Assembly: GCF_000247695.1 (NCBI RefSeq)
Contig: NW_004624865.1
Location: forward strand, 507,501 to 571,500
Reading direction: 5' to 3'
Source: Heterocephalus glaber
Lineage: Eukaryota > Chordata > Mammalia > Rodentia > Bathyergidae
DNA length: 64,000 bases
The position numbers were made by a program, and so were the translations under genes. Below the pieces are notes generated by a model. It was not told the origin of the DNA. It made no database searches and saw nothing but the letters and a program-made list of their open reading frames with translations. Positions within the stretch are counted from its first letter, which is position 1. Every line of letters starts with the position of its first letter. Below are positions 43,062 through 53,100 of the stretch, in pieces.

Positions 43062-43195
43062 TCAATTGCACTTTACTTTCTTCCTATACTTCCCCTCTTT
43101 TTTCTTTCCTCCCTTTCCTTCCCACGCGATCTCCTTCTCTTTCCTCCTTTCCTTTCTTCTTCACTTACTTTCTTTCTTGTTTTCCTTTATTTCAA
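43062..43195. repeat. Polypyrimidine (CTTT/TTCC)-rich tract
   Basis: About 130 bases nearly free of G, made of irregular TTTCC and CTTTC runs. The 68-codon frame over it is low-complexity Phe/Ser/Leu and not a gene. Confidence 0.8.
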
Positions 43196-43474
43196 TATAA
43201 ACACCACTTCCAAGCCTACAATGTTCCATGGTGAGAGGACATAAATTGAAAGTGGAAATGATCTCTGTGCTCCAGGATCCCAGTGCGCAGCAGTGGGGTC
43301 ACCTGACCAGAGGCTTCTACTCCCTAGGAAATGACTGATTTGTGCTCTATGTGCTTATTGCTTCTTAGCTTATTAATTTTTTGATAATGATTAATATCAT
43401 TATAATATGTGCATTCATTTTCCACTATTGTATAAAATCATTCTAATGCTTAGCAGCCTATAATGTTAATACAC

Positions 43475-43960
43475 ACCAAGTGGGATCAAAATATATGGCA
43501 AATATCTAAACTTTAAAAAAAATGTACCTCAGTAAAAAAACACATTGGCAAGCATTCCCTTCAAAATTTTCCTCCTTGCTTAGAACACATTTATCACACT
43601 TTCTTGCTACTTTCTGCAGCAGCTCTGGAGTCCTTTTTCCTGAGTGTCTGTATGAGATTAGATTAAAAAAAAAAAAAAAAAAAAAACCACAGTGACTGCT
43701 GCTGCTGAGAGCCATCCCACAGAAAGACACCTCATGAAAATACAACACTGTGTCCTCAATCCACCTTCCTCATCATATCTGGCATGGCCATCAGGACAGT
43801 GCAGCTAAAGACCCTCAGGAAAGAGGACTCCAGAGCTGCTGCAGAAAGCGGCAAGGATGATGCGATGAGTGTGTTCAAAGCCAGGGGAAGATTTTGAGGG
43901 GTTCGGGGTGATGTGTCTGGCTGTAATAAACTTTTACTAAAATTAAATACTCATCATGTT
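43475..43960 (+). mobile_element. Palindromic mariner-derived element, copy 2
   Basis: Same plan as the copy at 10.08-10.62 kb: left end 'gtgggatcaaaatatatgg', inverted arms about 43540-43650 and 43805-43925 ('gcagcagctctggagtcctt' against the complement of 'aagaggactccagagctgct'). The centre still has 'atatctggcatggccatcag' where the transposase signature stood in copy 1. An A-run (about 43666-43686) has expanded next to the left arm. More of the core is deleted than in copy 1. Confidence 0.75.
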
Positions 43961-45160
43961 TTCCATCACCCCTTGGACTTATTATTTCTTCCAATATCTG
44001 TGGGCCCCAAGCTTGGGAGCAGCTTAACCCCAGGACTACAGTGAGAGGTCTCTGATGGGTGCTGTGGCAGCACTGCTACAGCAGTGGGGACCCACTCACA
44101 GCAGAGCCCCCACTTGCTGCCACTTGGTAGTGGCTGTGGTGAGTGGTCTCTTTGTGGGTCACACGTCTTCATAGCATGGCAGCTTTGGCTTCCAAGGGAG
44201 CAATGGAAGGAAGTTCCAATGTGTTATATGACTGAGACTCAATGATGTCACTTCCCATCATTTCTGTCAGTGAGTTGTCCTGATTGTGCAGGTCTAATGG
44301 GAGGCTGCCTTCCATGGTTCCCTAGACCACCTTGGCTCCCCATGTCCCACTGATGTACAAAGCATGTTTAGTCTCTCCCAGGCCTCCAACACTACACCCT
44401 GTTGTATCTTCAGCTCTACATCCAAGAACTCATCACCTAAATCAGGTCCATGTGCAGATAAGTCTGTATAGTCTGTGCCTTAAACACAACTTCTCCATTG
44501 CCGTACCTTCTGTTGGAAGAATTGTAGACAGTGGTCATCCTCTTGCATACACCCAGAACATAGTTCTGCAGCCAGCACAGGACACCCACAACAGATGCCT
44601 GAGCCTAGTAAAGGGGAAAATGAGAATTGCTGGTCAGAGCAGTTCAGAAAGGGAGCCGAGGTCCTGTTGAAGATTCACTAAGCAGGACTCAGTCCTACTC
44701 CCCCATAAGCTCCTGGTTCTACTCTCTTCCTTTCCCATAAAATGCAGCACATTTTGCAGTTAAGTGATTTTCTGCTTCCTGCCTTTAGAAGTTCATGAAC
44801 AAACACCACTTTATATTTACATCATCCTCTCTCTATCTGTGCCTGGCAGCCTTGCAGGTCTCCTGGAAATCAATTCCTTGCTATGTGGACCTCTCTTGCC
44901 AAGAGCAACTATCTTTCCTGGAAGCAAGGGGTGTCAAAGAGCAGAGTGGATATGAGCAATGTGTATGTCCTGGTGTTGACAATGACTGTGCCTGACACCC
45001 CAAAGTCACTCACTGTGATCCTCACAATACACCATTCATCAGTTACAGAGCTCAGCCTTCTTCAGGGTCAGAGATTATGCAAAGACAAGGAATGAGGAGG
45101 TGGAGATTACAGAGGACCATTTTAGGTGCATTATGCTTAGGTTTTACAGGGCAATGAATA
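43961..45160. other. Unassigned sequence
   Basis: About 1.2 kb with no confident element. The 112-codon frame at 44332-44670 has no recognised motif. Frames around 44764-45095 overlap one another and look like chance. Confidence 0.45.
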
Positions 45161-45162
45161 AT

Positions 45163-45321
45163 ATTGGTATCTCTTCTGGGTTGAGTGTATCTGCCCACAC
45201 TCATGTAAAGCCCTACCAACAATGAGGCTTTATTTGGAGATAGGTCTATGATGAAGTGTTAAAGGCTAAATGAGAACAGAAGAAGCTAGAGTCATTAGAT
45301 GCCTTAACCTGGAAGGGATAT
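45163..45321 (+). mobile_element. MLT1-type LTR, 5' part
   Basis: 'gggttgagtgtatctgccca', 'atgtaaagccctaccaacaa' and 'ggctttatttggagataggt' are the conserved beginning of MLT1. It continues at 45782 after an inserted antisense LTR. Confidence 0.75.
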
Positions 45322-45781
45322 TGTATCAGCCAGTGTACACTAGAGAAGCAGATTTAGTGTAAGATATACAAATACATAAGGATTTTCAAGGTAGACTCAC
45401 AATGGCTACCCATAGAGTCAGGTGTGGAAGAGTGTCAAAGTCTGCCCACTGGAGATCTGAAGGATCCAGTTGAAGGTCAAAGGCCTGGAGCTTACTATTG
45501 AGACCAATTTAAGTCTGTGCAGGCTGAAGAGTCTGCACTGGAAGCCTGGAGACAACATCCAAGGTGAAGGCAAAGACTGGAGTTCCTTCAAAGAAGCAGC
45601 AGCAAGTGTTCCTTCTTCATTCTCTTTTAATTCCACCCAGGCAACAAGCCCATTAGGTGGTACCACCCACATCCATCATGGTCTTCCCTCCTCAGTAAGT
45701 CCATTCAGCCACATCCCGAACAATCTAATGAAATCAGTCAGGCATTTCTTACTCAAGTTGACACAACAGTTAACTATCACA
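45322..45781 (-). mobile_element. MLT2-type ERVL LTR, antisense, full length
   Basis: The left edge 'tgtatcagccagtgtacact' is the complement of the MLT2 terminus. The right edge 'cacaacagttaactatcaca' is the complement of the start 'tgtgatagttaact'. 460 bp with both ends, sitting inside an MLT1 LTR. Flanking pentamers 'gatat' and 'gatgg' agree at three of five positions, compatible with a decayed target duplication. Confidence 0.8.
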
Positions 45782-46012
45782 GATGGTGACCTTATAAAAA
45801 GTGATGAGACACCCAGCTTGTTCCCTGCTGTGTGACCACACAGTGAGAAGGCAGCGTCTACATGCCACAAAAAGAACCCTCACCAGGTAGCCAATTGGCT
45901 GGCATGTGGATTGTGGGTTTCCAAGCTGCTGGAACTGTAAGAGAAAAATCTCTGCATTTTAAGCCACCCAGTCTAATATTTTACTATAGCATCCTGAGCC
46001 AATGCATAAAAT
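45782..46012 (+). mobile_element. MLT1-type LTR, 3' part
   Basis: 'ggtgaccttataaaaagtga', 'cacacagtgagaaggcagcg', 'gaaccctcaccaggtagcc' and 'ttaagccacccagtctaata' complete the LTR begun at 45163. Confidence 0.8.
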
Positions 46013-46151
46013 ACCTGTTTAGGGTTTCATCAGTGTAACTTCTGAATCCCCCAAGTACTCTGCTATAATTCCAATATAGAATTGAAGTTATTCTCTTTAA
46101 TAAATCACTCGTTTAACTCAAAAATAATATGTTTTATACTCTTTAGGAGTA

Positions 46152-46152
<1 letters not shown>

Positions 46153-46185
<33 letters not shown>
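46153..46185. repeat. (AC)n microsatellite
   Basis: About 16 perfect AC units. Confidence 0.97.
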
Positions 46186-46187
<2 letters not shown>

Positions 46188-46464
46188 AATACACAATACC
46201 GGGAACATTGTAAATCAGGAAAAATCTTGGCAGCAATGACCCTAATTTTCATTCAGAAGAGAAAGTCCCAGAGTTTCCAGTCAGAAAGCAAATCTGTCCA
46301 GTTGAGTCATGGAGGAAGAGACCAGAATTGCTCTGGTGTAATTTCCAAGAGTTTATGAAGTATTTGTGGTTTCTTTTGCCATTGATTTCCCGTTTAATTG
46401 TACTATGGTCTGATAATATGCATGGGAGAATTTCAGCTTCTTTTCATTTACTTCAGTATTCGAT

Positions 46465-46875
46465 CTATTTTGGAGAACGCCCCTTATGCAGCTGAGAAGA
46501 ATGTGTATTCTGATTTCGCGGGGTGAAACACCCTGTAGACATCTTTAAGTCCATTTGTTCAAAGCTTTGGTTCAATTCAGATATTTCTTTGTTGATTTTT
46601 TGTCTAGTTGGCCTGTCTGTTAGTGACAGTGGGATATTGAGGTCCCTCATGACAATCATATTAATGCTTATTTGATTTTTCATAGTCATTAATATTTGTT
46701 TTGTATAATTGGGTGCACTGTTACTTGGTGCATATATATTTATGATTGTTATCTCTTCCTCTTGCATTGTTCCCTTAACAAGTATGTAGTGACCTTCTTT
46801 GTCTCTTTTGATCAGTTTTGGCTTGAAATCCACTTTGTCTGCAAATAAAATAGCTAACTCTGCTTTTTTCCACAT
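46465..46875 (-). pseudogene. L1 ORF2 endonuclease domain relic
   Basis: The 136-codon frame contains DFKPKLIKRDKEGHY, ITIINIYAPSNSAPNY and a degenerate RDLNIPLSLTDR, which correspond to the central part of the AP-endonuclease-like domain of L1 ORF2. That domain nicks the genomic target in target-primed reverse transcription. In the usual protein the position before LN is GDFN, with catalytic Asp and Asn; here it reads RDLN. The N-terminal catalytic motifs and everything downstream lie outside this frame. Non-functional relic. Confidence 0.88.
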
Positions 46876-47102
46876 TCCTGTAACATGGTATTGTATTCCA
46901 TCCTTAGACTTTCAGTTATTTTTGAGTTAAATATGTTTCTTGTATGCAGCATATTGTTGGACCTTGCTTCTTGACCTGTTCTACCAGTCTGTCTCTTTTG
47001 ATTGGTGACTTGAGACCATTTACGTTGATGGTTATAACTGAAATGTATTGACTTATCCTTATCATGTTATTTTCCTGTTGTTGGTTCCCCTTTTTTCCCC
47101 CT

Positions 47103-47537
47103 CTATTTAATTGCCTTGCCTGGTAAATTCATTCTATTGGGATTCATAGAGTTGTAGTCTTTGTCATCTCTTTCTAGAATGTCCTTCAGAACATTTTGGA
47201 GTGCTGGTTTGGTGGTCACGAGTTTCTTCAGGTGTTCTTTGTCATGGAAGTATCTTATTTCTCCATCAATTTTGAAAGATAGTTTTGCAGAATATATCAA
47301 TCTGTGTTGGAGGTTGCTTTCTTTAGGGGCTTGAAATACTTCACTCCAAGCTCTCCTTGACTTAAGAGTTTGTGCTGAGAAGTTTGCTGTTATTCCTATG
47401 GGCTTTCCTTTAGAGATGATTTGTTTCTTTTCTCTAACAGCTTTTAATATTCTATTCTTGTGTGGAATTTCTGAAATTCTGACTATTCTATATGTAGATT
47501 TTTTTATCATGGCTAATTGTAGTTCTATATGCCTCAC
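47103..47537 (-). pseudogene. L1 ORF1 C-terminal domains relic
   Basis: The 144-codon frame includes ILKAVREKKQ, GITANFSAQTLKSRRAW, SFKIDGEIRYF and TTKPALQNVLKDIL. These are the end of the RRM-like domain and the C-terminal domain of L1 ORF1, the trimeric RNA-binding chaperone of the L1 RNP. It terminates soon after 'KDIL', close to the usual ORF1 end. Upstream coding (coiled coil) is in other frames. Confidence 0.88.
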
Positions 47538-47938
47538 TTATCTGTATATCAAATTCTTTTTCAACACATGGGAAGTTTTGTGCCATTACTTCTATGAAGA
47601 GATTTTTTTAATGTCATTTGTGCTATCTCCTGCTTTTTCATTGACTGAACAACCTTACGTTATTCTTCTTTGCATCATCTAGCAACTATTGGATTGATTT
47701 TTCATGGTCTCATGCTATTTTTAAGAAATCTTTCTTTTCATGGTCACTAACTGCAAACCTCTCTTCTAGATCTGATATTTTGTCCTCACATTGGTTCATT
47801 CTTCTGCATATCCTTTCAATAGAATTTTTAATCTCCTGGATTAAAAATCTGTTTCATGGATTCCAGTTCTTTCCTGTGTTAGGCATTCATCATTTTCATC
47901 ATTTTCTTAAGCCCCTCTGCTTTTTCATCTGTATCTAC

Positions 47939-48151
47939 TCAAGATTCACTAGTCATGTCCTTTATTATGGTAATTATCTCTTTAGTTATCTGAGAAATTA
48001 TTTCTAATTTGACTTTTTCTAGAGCCTTGTTCATCTGCTTTGTTACTTCTGCTGTTACTGTTTTAGAGATTTCAGGTGGATGGCTTTTAAATTGTTCCAC
48101 CTCACTGCCCCCTAGGTTTGCCTTGGGTGAGCTGAAAGTCTGGGGTTGCAT
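47939..48151 (-). pseudogene. L1 ORF1 N-terminal region relic
   Basis: The 70-codon frame starts at a Met at 48151. It has a polar start followed by a Lys/Glu/Ile-rich helical segment (MNKALEKVKLEIISQITKEI), as expected for the N-terminal part leading into the ORF1 coiled coil. Between it and 47537 the minus strand encodes pieces such as RMNQCEDKISDLEERF in other frames, the L1 ORF1 coiled-coil pattern. Confidence 0.65.
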
Positions 48152-49059
48152 TTTGCTTTCTTTTCTGTTTTTTTAGTTTAGACTCTGCATAGATGCTTGT
48201 AAATTGCTTATGGTAGGTAGCTTTATTACTAGTATTGAGAATGCCTTAGGAAGTGACTACTTTTCAGAAAAGTCTTCTAGGTGTAGCTGGCATTTGGCTT
48301 TTGAGTCTGTTTCAAGATCTTACCTCTTCAATTTATTGGGGATGAGAGGTTGCTGCCTTTTCAAGCTAACTCCTGGTTCTTTGGTACTGGGCTATAGTAT
48401 TATTTATGACCCTAAGGCAATCTCAGTCTTGGCACACAAGGAAGAACAATGGATTAGGACAACTATGTAACCTTGGCTAAAGTAATACAATTGGTAATAA
48501 CAGTAGTATCAAGCACCACCTAGAAAATGACAAACTGTGGTAACTATTAATTTGCCACCTCTAACAATATGAACAAGATTTGTAGTTATATAACAAAACC
48601 TAAAACAAACCCTAGTGTGTCAGTCCAGAAATAATGCACTTGTTTCATTAACCTGTATGGCAGATTGTGCGTAGACCGGGTCAGCATTCTTCCTACTGTA
48701 TGCGGTGAGGGTGGGGTACACTGAGCAGGACTGGGAAGTGAGCAGGGCGGTCTCAGCACCAGTGACTGTTTTCATGGAGAGGAAGGGAACGTTAATCAAG
48801 GAGGGGACAAGGCATCGGGTGTGAGGAGGCCTCCCTGGTGCCCAGGTTTCGTGGTTGGGCAGGGAGAGGGGCTGCAGAGACAGATACCCTGGCGCTCACA
48901 TCCCGTCTTCTCACTGCAAGGGCCTCTTGAGCATGCAGCAGTCAGCTGGAGTGGCCAATGCCCCACTTGAAGGCCAAATATGACACCTGTGGCTCTTCAT
49001 CAGGAAATCAGTGTACTTTGGGATTTAGAGGAAACTCACATTGGTCTGAATTCCATACA

Positions 49060-49548
49060 AAAATATACCTAAGTTCCATTTGATCCAGCTGCTCCCCTTT
49101 TGGTGTCTTCCTGAAGGAGTTAAAGACATCATATTACAGAGATCCATGCACACTCAGGTTTATGCTTTATGCGTACCGTTCACACAACGAAGTACTACTC
49201 TGCCATAAAGAAGGATAAACTTGAGTCATTTGCAAGAAAATGGATGCACCTTGAGATCATAATGTTAAGTGAAATAAATCAGACACACAAGCTTAAACAT
49301 CATATGGTTTCTCTGAAATGAAAAATTCAATATATAAATAAATTATGAAATAGAAGATAAATAGTAGGAAGTAGGGAGTTAGACCTTTCTCAAATGGGAA
49401 GAGGAGCAAGAGATTGGGGAAGGGAGAGGAGGGAAAGAGGACAGAAGAAGGAATTAACACGTGTTTGTACATGTGCCAACTTCACACAAGGAATGTAAAC
49501 ATTATGTACTGGAAACACGCGCTAATAAAAACAAATAAACAAAAAACT
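49060..49548 (+). mobile_element. L1 3' end, lineage B
   Basis: 'tttgatccagctgctcccct', 'gaagtactactctgccataa', 'gttaagtgaaataaatcaga', 'catcatatggtttctctgaa' and a purine tract (49395-49450), ending 'cgcgctaataaaaacaaata'. Between 49160 and 49185 part of the usual sequence is missing. Confidence 0.9.
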
Positions 49549-50892
49549 ATACCTGGGTCAGTTTTCTGTTTTCTCAGACTGGTTCACATGTTCCTATAAG
49601 GGGAGACATTTGGAAGGCAGCCTATGTACTCTCTTTTGTGTTAACAGTCCTGATTTGACCCTTGCTCTAGAACGAGAACATGTACTTCACTCCTTAAACA
49701 TGTTTCCAACAATACACAAATACTACTGTGCTGGTAGAGTTTGGTAGGGGCCCAGCAAGCCCAGACGTGTGACTCGACTGCAGTTCCTGACGCCCCACGG
49801 GTGCTCAGCAGCCAGCCCCAGTGCCTACTCCAGCCCACATGCGGTTTCCAAGATGCCACCCAGGCAGGCCACAGAGAAGTGAGTGTCCTGTCTTTCAGAA
49901 ATGCACACTGGAGAGCTTCGAAAGGAAAGAATCAGGCAGGAGATGGAGAGCCTGGAGAGGAAGCACACGCTAAAAGGGCCCGCTACTCGAACTCTGGCTG
50001 GCTGCTACTGTTTGGGGACACATGTGTGTGGAGGGGCAGCTGAGAAACCACCCAGCGGGTGTCCCTGAAGCCCGGGCACAGCGAGCGCGCCTCAGCTCTC
50101 ATGCCTGGGGGATCCCTGATAACACTCGGCTTTATCAACGCGGGCTCCGTTTTCCTTTGGTTAAACTTCCCCTAACCACACTAGGCAAAGCCATTGTCCT
50201 GTGAGGGAAGAGGTATGTGGTGGGAAACCACTTCGTTAGGAGGGTTGATTGTGGCCATTTATCCCTGGGCCCAGAGCAAAGCCAGAATCCCTCTGCAGAA
50301 AGTAGGCATCCTCCTGAGTCATGAATCATGCTTTGGGCTCGCCAAGGGCAGATGACTGAGGGAAGATGCCTGTTCCTGTCACTGCAGGGTCCAGGGCTCA
50401 TAATTCTTCAGGGCTGCAGGTGCTCTCTGGCCCTGGGGGCACCCAGAAGCAGCGGATCAGCCGCACGCGGCCTTGCTACCTGCTAAGACACCCACAGTTT
50501 TGATGACTCAAAGGCTAGACTCAGGGGCCAGAAGCTCCTAACCAGTCGATTTCATTAACTAACTCAGAGCTCTGGGAAGGAGGGAGGAGAACTTTATTCC
50601 TCTTGGCCTCTCCTTGCTCTGTGCTCTGGGAAAGGGATTATTGTAAAGTTCTTGTTCATTTGTGTGGTTTTGCCTGAGATCTGGGGACTGGAATTTACCC
50701 TGCATTAAGCCAGACGCTTCTCGGTTTCCACAGGTGACCCCGAGCACAGCCTGGTCTGGTTTCAGCTCCGAGTCCCCTCATGCACTCCTGGCATCAAGCA
50801 GCCACTACTCCCAGTGTGCATCCCTTCGGGAGACTCCATTTTCTGTCTGCAGAGAGCAAAACACACCCTAAAAGATGGGGCAGAATGTATCC
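49549..50892. other. Unassigned sequence
   Basis: About 1.3 kb. CpGs gather modestly near 50040-50160 and 50455-50475. Frames of 60-100 codons overlap on both strands with no motif. Confidence 0.45.
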
Positions 50893-51070
50893 CAGTGGTT
50901 AGAGATTATGAAGCAAATTGCCCAGGATTCATTTCTGGCCCCACCACTCCGGGCAGGTATTTTGGCAGAATGTTTCATCTCTGTGAGCCTCGGTCTTTTC
51001 ACTAAATAAGGGGCATGGTATTGAGATCCAGCTGCTTCCCAGGTTGTCCGGAACACATGAGGAGCAGCCT
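50893..51070 (+). mobile_element. MIR, fairly long
   Basis: 'ccagtggttagagattatga', 'tttctggccccaccactccg', 'tctctgtgagcctcggtctt' and 'ttcactaaataaggggcat' follow MIR from its tRNA-derived 5' part through the core. Confidence 0.75.
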
Positions 51071-52023
51071 GGGCTATGCACACAGTTCACCTTGGGCAGA
51101 GGGAGTCCCATCATCCTTGTGAATTGCCTGGGGTCCTGAGATGCTGAACAGCATCCACAGGACCGCAGCCAAGCTGGGAGGACACCCCCAGCCAGTTCCC
51201 ATGATGAAGGGAAATGGGCTTGTCCAGCCTCTGTGGGACTCCAGGAAACCCAAAGATGTCTATTTCATCCAACTGACTCACGAGCGGAGTCCACATTCCC
51301 ACCCATTCACCTGCTGAGCCAAATTCCTGTCCTCGGGGATTCTCAGCCTCTGAGCTTCTCCCCTTTGGGAATTTTCTCTGATTGCCACAGTCGTGTTGGT
51401 TTGACTCCCTGCCGGCTCTCTCTTCCCGGCCCCAAGCTCCTTGTGCACAAGGACCAAGTCTCGTGGGTTTTCATCCCCAGCCTGGAGCCTGGAGCCTGGA
51501 ATGTAGCGGTTCATTTCCTAAATGACTGTTCAGACACCATTATTCCTGAAGGTCTCGACTCTAAACCATTCCTTAATAACTCACTCCTTCGACCTTTAGG
51601 CCAGGCTTCCTTGAGAAATGAGCTGCCTCTTTTAATCCCTCCACTGAATAGGTGTTTTTGAAGTCTCACCTTTGAGTTCTGCCCTGGTCTTTTCAGGAAT
51701 GTGTGGCAAAGGCTCCCAACCATGGTGAGCTAGGCTCTGAGTCTCCAGTGCCTTCCCTCCTTCTCCTGGGGTCTTTACTCCTGTCCTTTCCACTCCTGAG
51801 CTGCTTTTCCTTACCCCACAGCCACTTGTCCAATTACTATGAAGCCTTCAGGTCTGGCTTGATTATCTCTTTCCCTATGGTTTTGTGAGTATCCCTTTCC
51901 CTTTTCCTCCTCACTCTTTGCTCCTTCTTCACTTTCTGGTCATGTTAGAGGGACTTGGACCTCTAGTTGATCTCATGTTGTGATTTACTCTCCACAGATT
52001 AAATTGTAGCTAAGGAATCAACA
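51071..52023. other. Unassigned sequence apart from an L2 relic
   Basis: No gene. The 142-codon frame at 51233-51661 spans the L2 relic and has no recognisable domain, so it is probably chance. Confidence 0.45.
51430..51535 (+). mobile_element. L2-like 3'-end relic
   Basis: 'caagctccttgtgcacaagg', 'accaagtctcgtgggttttc' and 'atccccagcctggagcctgg' match the L2 3' end. It contains a small tandem 'ggagcct' triplication at 51485-51500. Confidence 0.55.
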
Positions 52024-52114
52024 GTGCAGGGCTGGGGATTTAGCTCAGTGGTTCCACCACCTGCCTCACAAGCACAAGGTCCTGAGTTTGATCCCCAGTA
52101 CCAAAAAAAAAAAA
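52024..52114 (+). mobile_element. ID-type SINE
   Basis: 'gggctggggatttagctcag', 'acctgcctcacaagcacaag', 'gagtttgatccccagtacc' and a 13-14-base A tail. A clear target duplication was not found. Confidence 0.92.
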
Positions 52115-52929
52115 AAGCAACAAAACAATGCAAACACAATGGCAAAGAGAACAAGTGAGGAAATGTTAACAGATAACAGATTTCAGTAAAAATTTTGAAG
52201 ACAAAAGTGGAAAGAAAAAAGTTGCAAAAGAGAAAGTATTATCTGAAGGGCTTGTGAAGCAAAACAGAGTCCCAAGACCACCAGATGGCAGGCGGGGTGC
52301 CAGGGCCAGGAAGGAGGGAGCTGATGTGATTGGTGTAATAGAGGGTGTGGATAGGAGTGAATATATTATACGTACTCAGGGCCCCAGAGATGTGAAGCTG
52401 GGGGGAGAAAGTGATCAAAGTATGCATGCACGAATTTGCCAAACTGAAGCCCATTGATCTATGGGACCAATAAAAAAGAGCGGAAAAAAAGATAGAAAAA
52501 GAATGGAAGGAAAGAAGGGAGGGAGAGAGGAAAGAAGGAAGAAAAAACTCAAAATGGGAAAGACTTGAAACTCCAGATATCCTAAATAGCCAGAGAGGAG
52601 GCCACCAGTTATTATTTTAGAAAACCAAAATGGTGAGCTTAGAGATGCCAGGAGAAGGAGGAATGAAGTGCAGTGCTGACTGCAGAGAGTCAGAGGATGG
52701 GGTGTCGACTGAGAGGACCCCGACTTCCTCCCAGGGCCCTGGCCAGCCAGGTGAGAGCTCCTCAGCACGGAAAGTGAAGGAGCGCTGCTCATGGGTGGAC
52801 AGCTCAGAGCAAGGTCTCCAGATGTGCACACCTGGAGCCGCCCAACAAGAAGGCCACCACCGTGCCATGCGGACACCTGGTCTGGAAGCAAGGTCACCTG
52901 TGCCCAGGGCTTTCCAGGGGCCTGCTCCT
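52115..52929. other. Unassigned sequence with a purine-rich run
   Basis: It contains the CTCF-like motif and, at about 52480-52545, a GGAA/GAAA-rich purine run. A terminal-looking 'gaccaataaaaaagagc' near 52465 suggests the end of an unidentified retroelement. The frames here (up to 197 codons antisense, 101 sense) show no motif. Confidence 0.4.
52278..52292 (+). promoter_or_regulatory. CTCF-like motif
   Basis: CCACCAGATGGCAGG matches the CTCF core (CCASYAGRKGGCRSY) at 14 of 15 positions, with the last base deviating, and is followed by 'cggggtgcc'. CTCF marks domain boundaries and loop anchors. In isolation a motif of this quality is often bound, but binding cannot be shown from sequence. 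Confidence 0.5.
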
Positions 52930-53100
52930 CCATGAGCCTAAGATGGCAAGGTTGTAGAAGACCCTGGAGTCTAGCCTTCAGCCTTCTCAGATAAAAATCA
53001 CAATTCACAGTAGAATGCTTTATCTAGCCAAACGTCAAGTGTGTGGGAGGAGGAAATAAAAACATCTTCAGATATCAAGGGCTGACAAAAGCTATTTATT
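52930..53100 (+). mobile_element. HAL1/old L1 ORF1 fragment
   Basis: 'aaaaatcacaattcacagta', 'gaatgctttatctagccaaa' and 'ataaaaacatcttcagatat' correspond to the ORF1 C-terminal coding block (R-x-LY-P-A-K ... GEIKTFSDKQ in intact relatives), frame-shifted here. Confidence 0.6.

Larger units (their letters stand above)
46340..48670 (-). mobile_element. L1 element, antisense: 5' UTR?, ORF1, ORF2 endonuclease; 3' half missing
   Basis: Read on the minus strand, ORF1 begins near 48151 and ends near 47106, and ORF2 begins just after about 47050. The sequence is recognisable to about 46340, within or just past the endonuclease domain. Reverse transcriptase, Cys-rich region and 3' UTR are absent. The 48180-48670 part is plausibly the 5' UTR by position only. 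Both frames carry stops and shifts, so it is inactive. Confidence 0.85.

Noticed and set aside
52415..53008. 197-codon minus frame
   Set aside because: Its C-terminal third is low-complexity Phe/Ser/Pro from a purine-rich strand, and the rest overlaps a sense frame and a HAL1 fragment. No domain seen.
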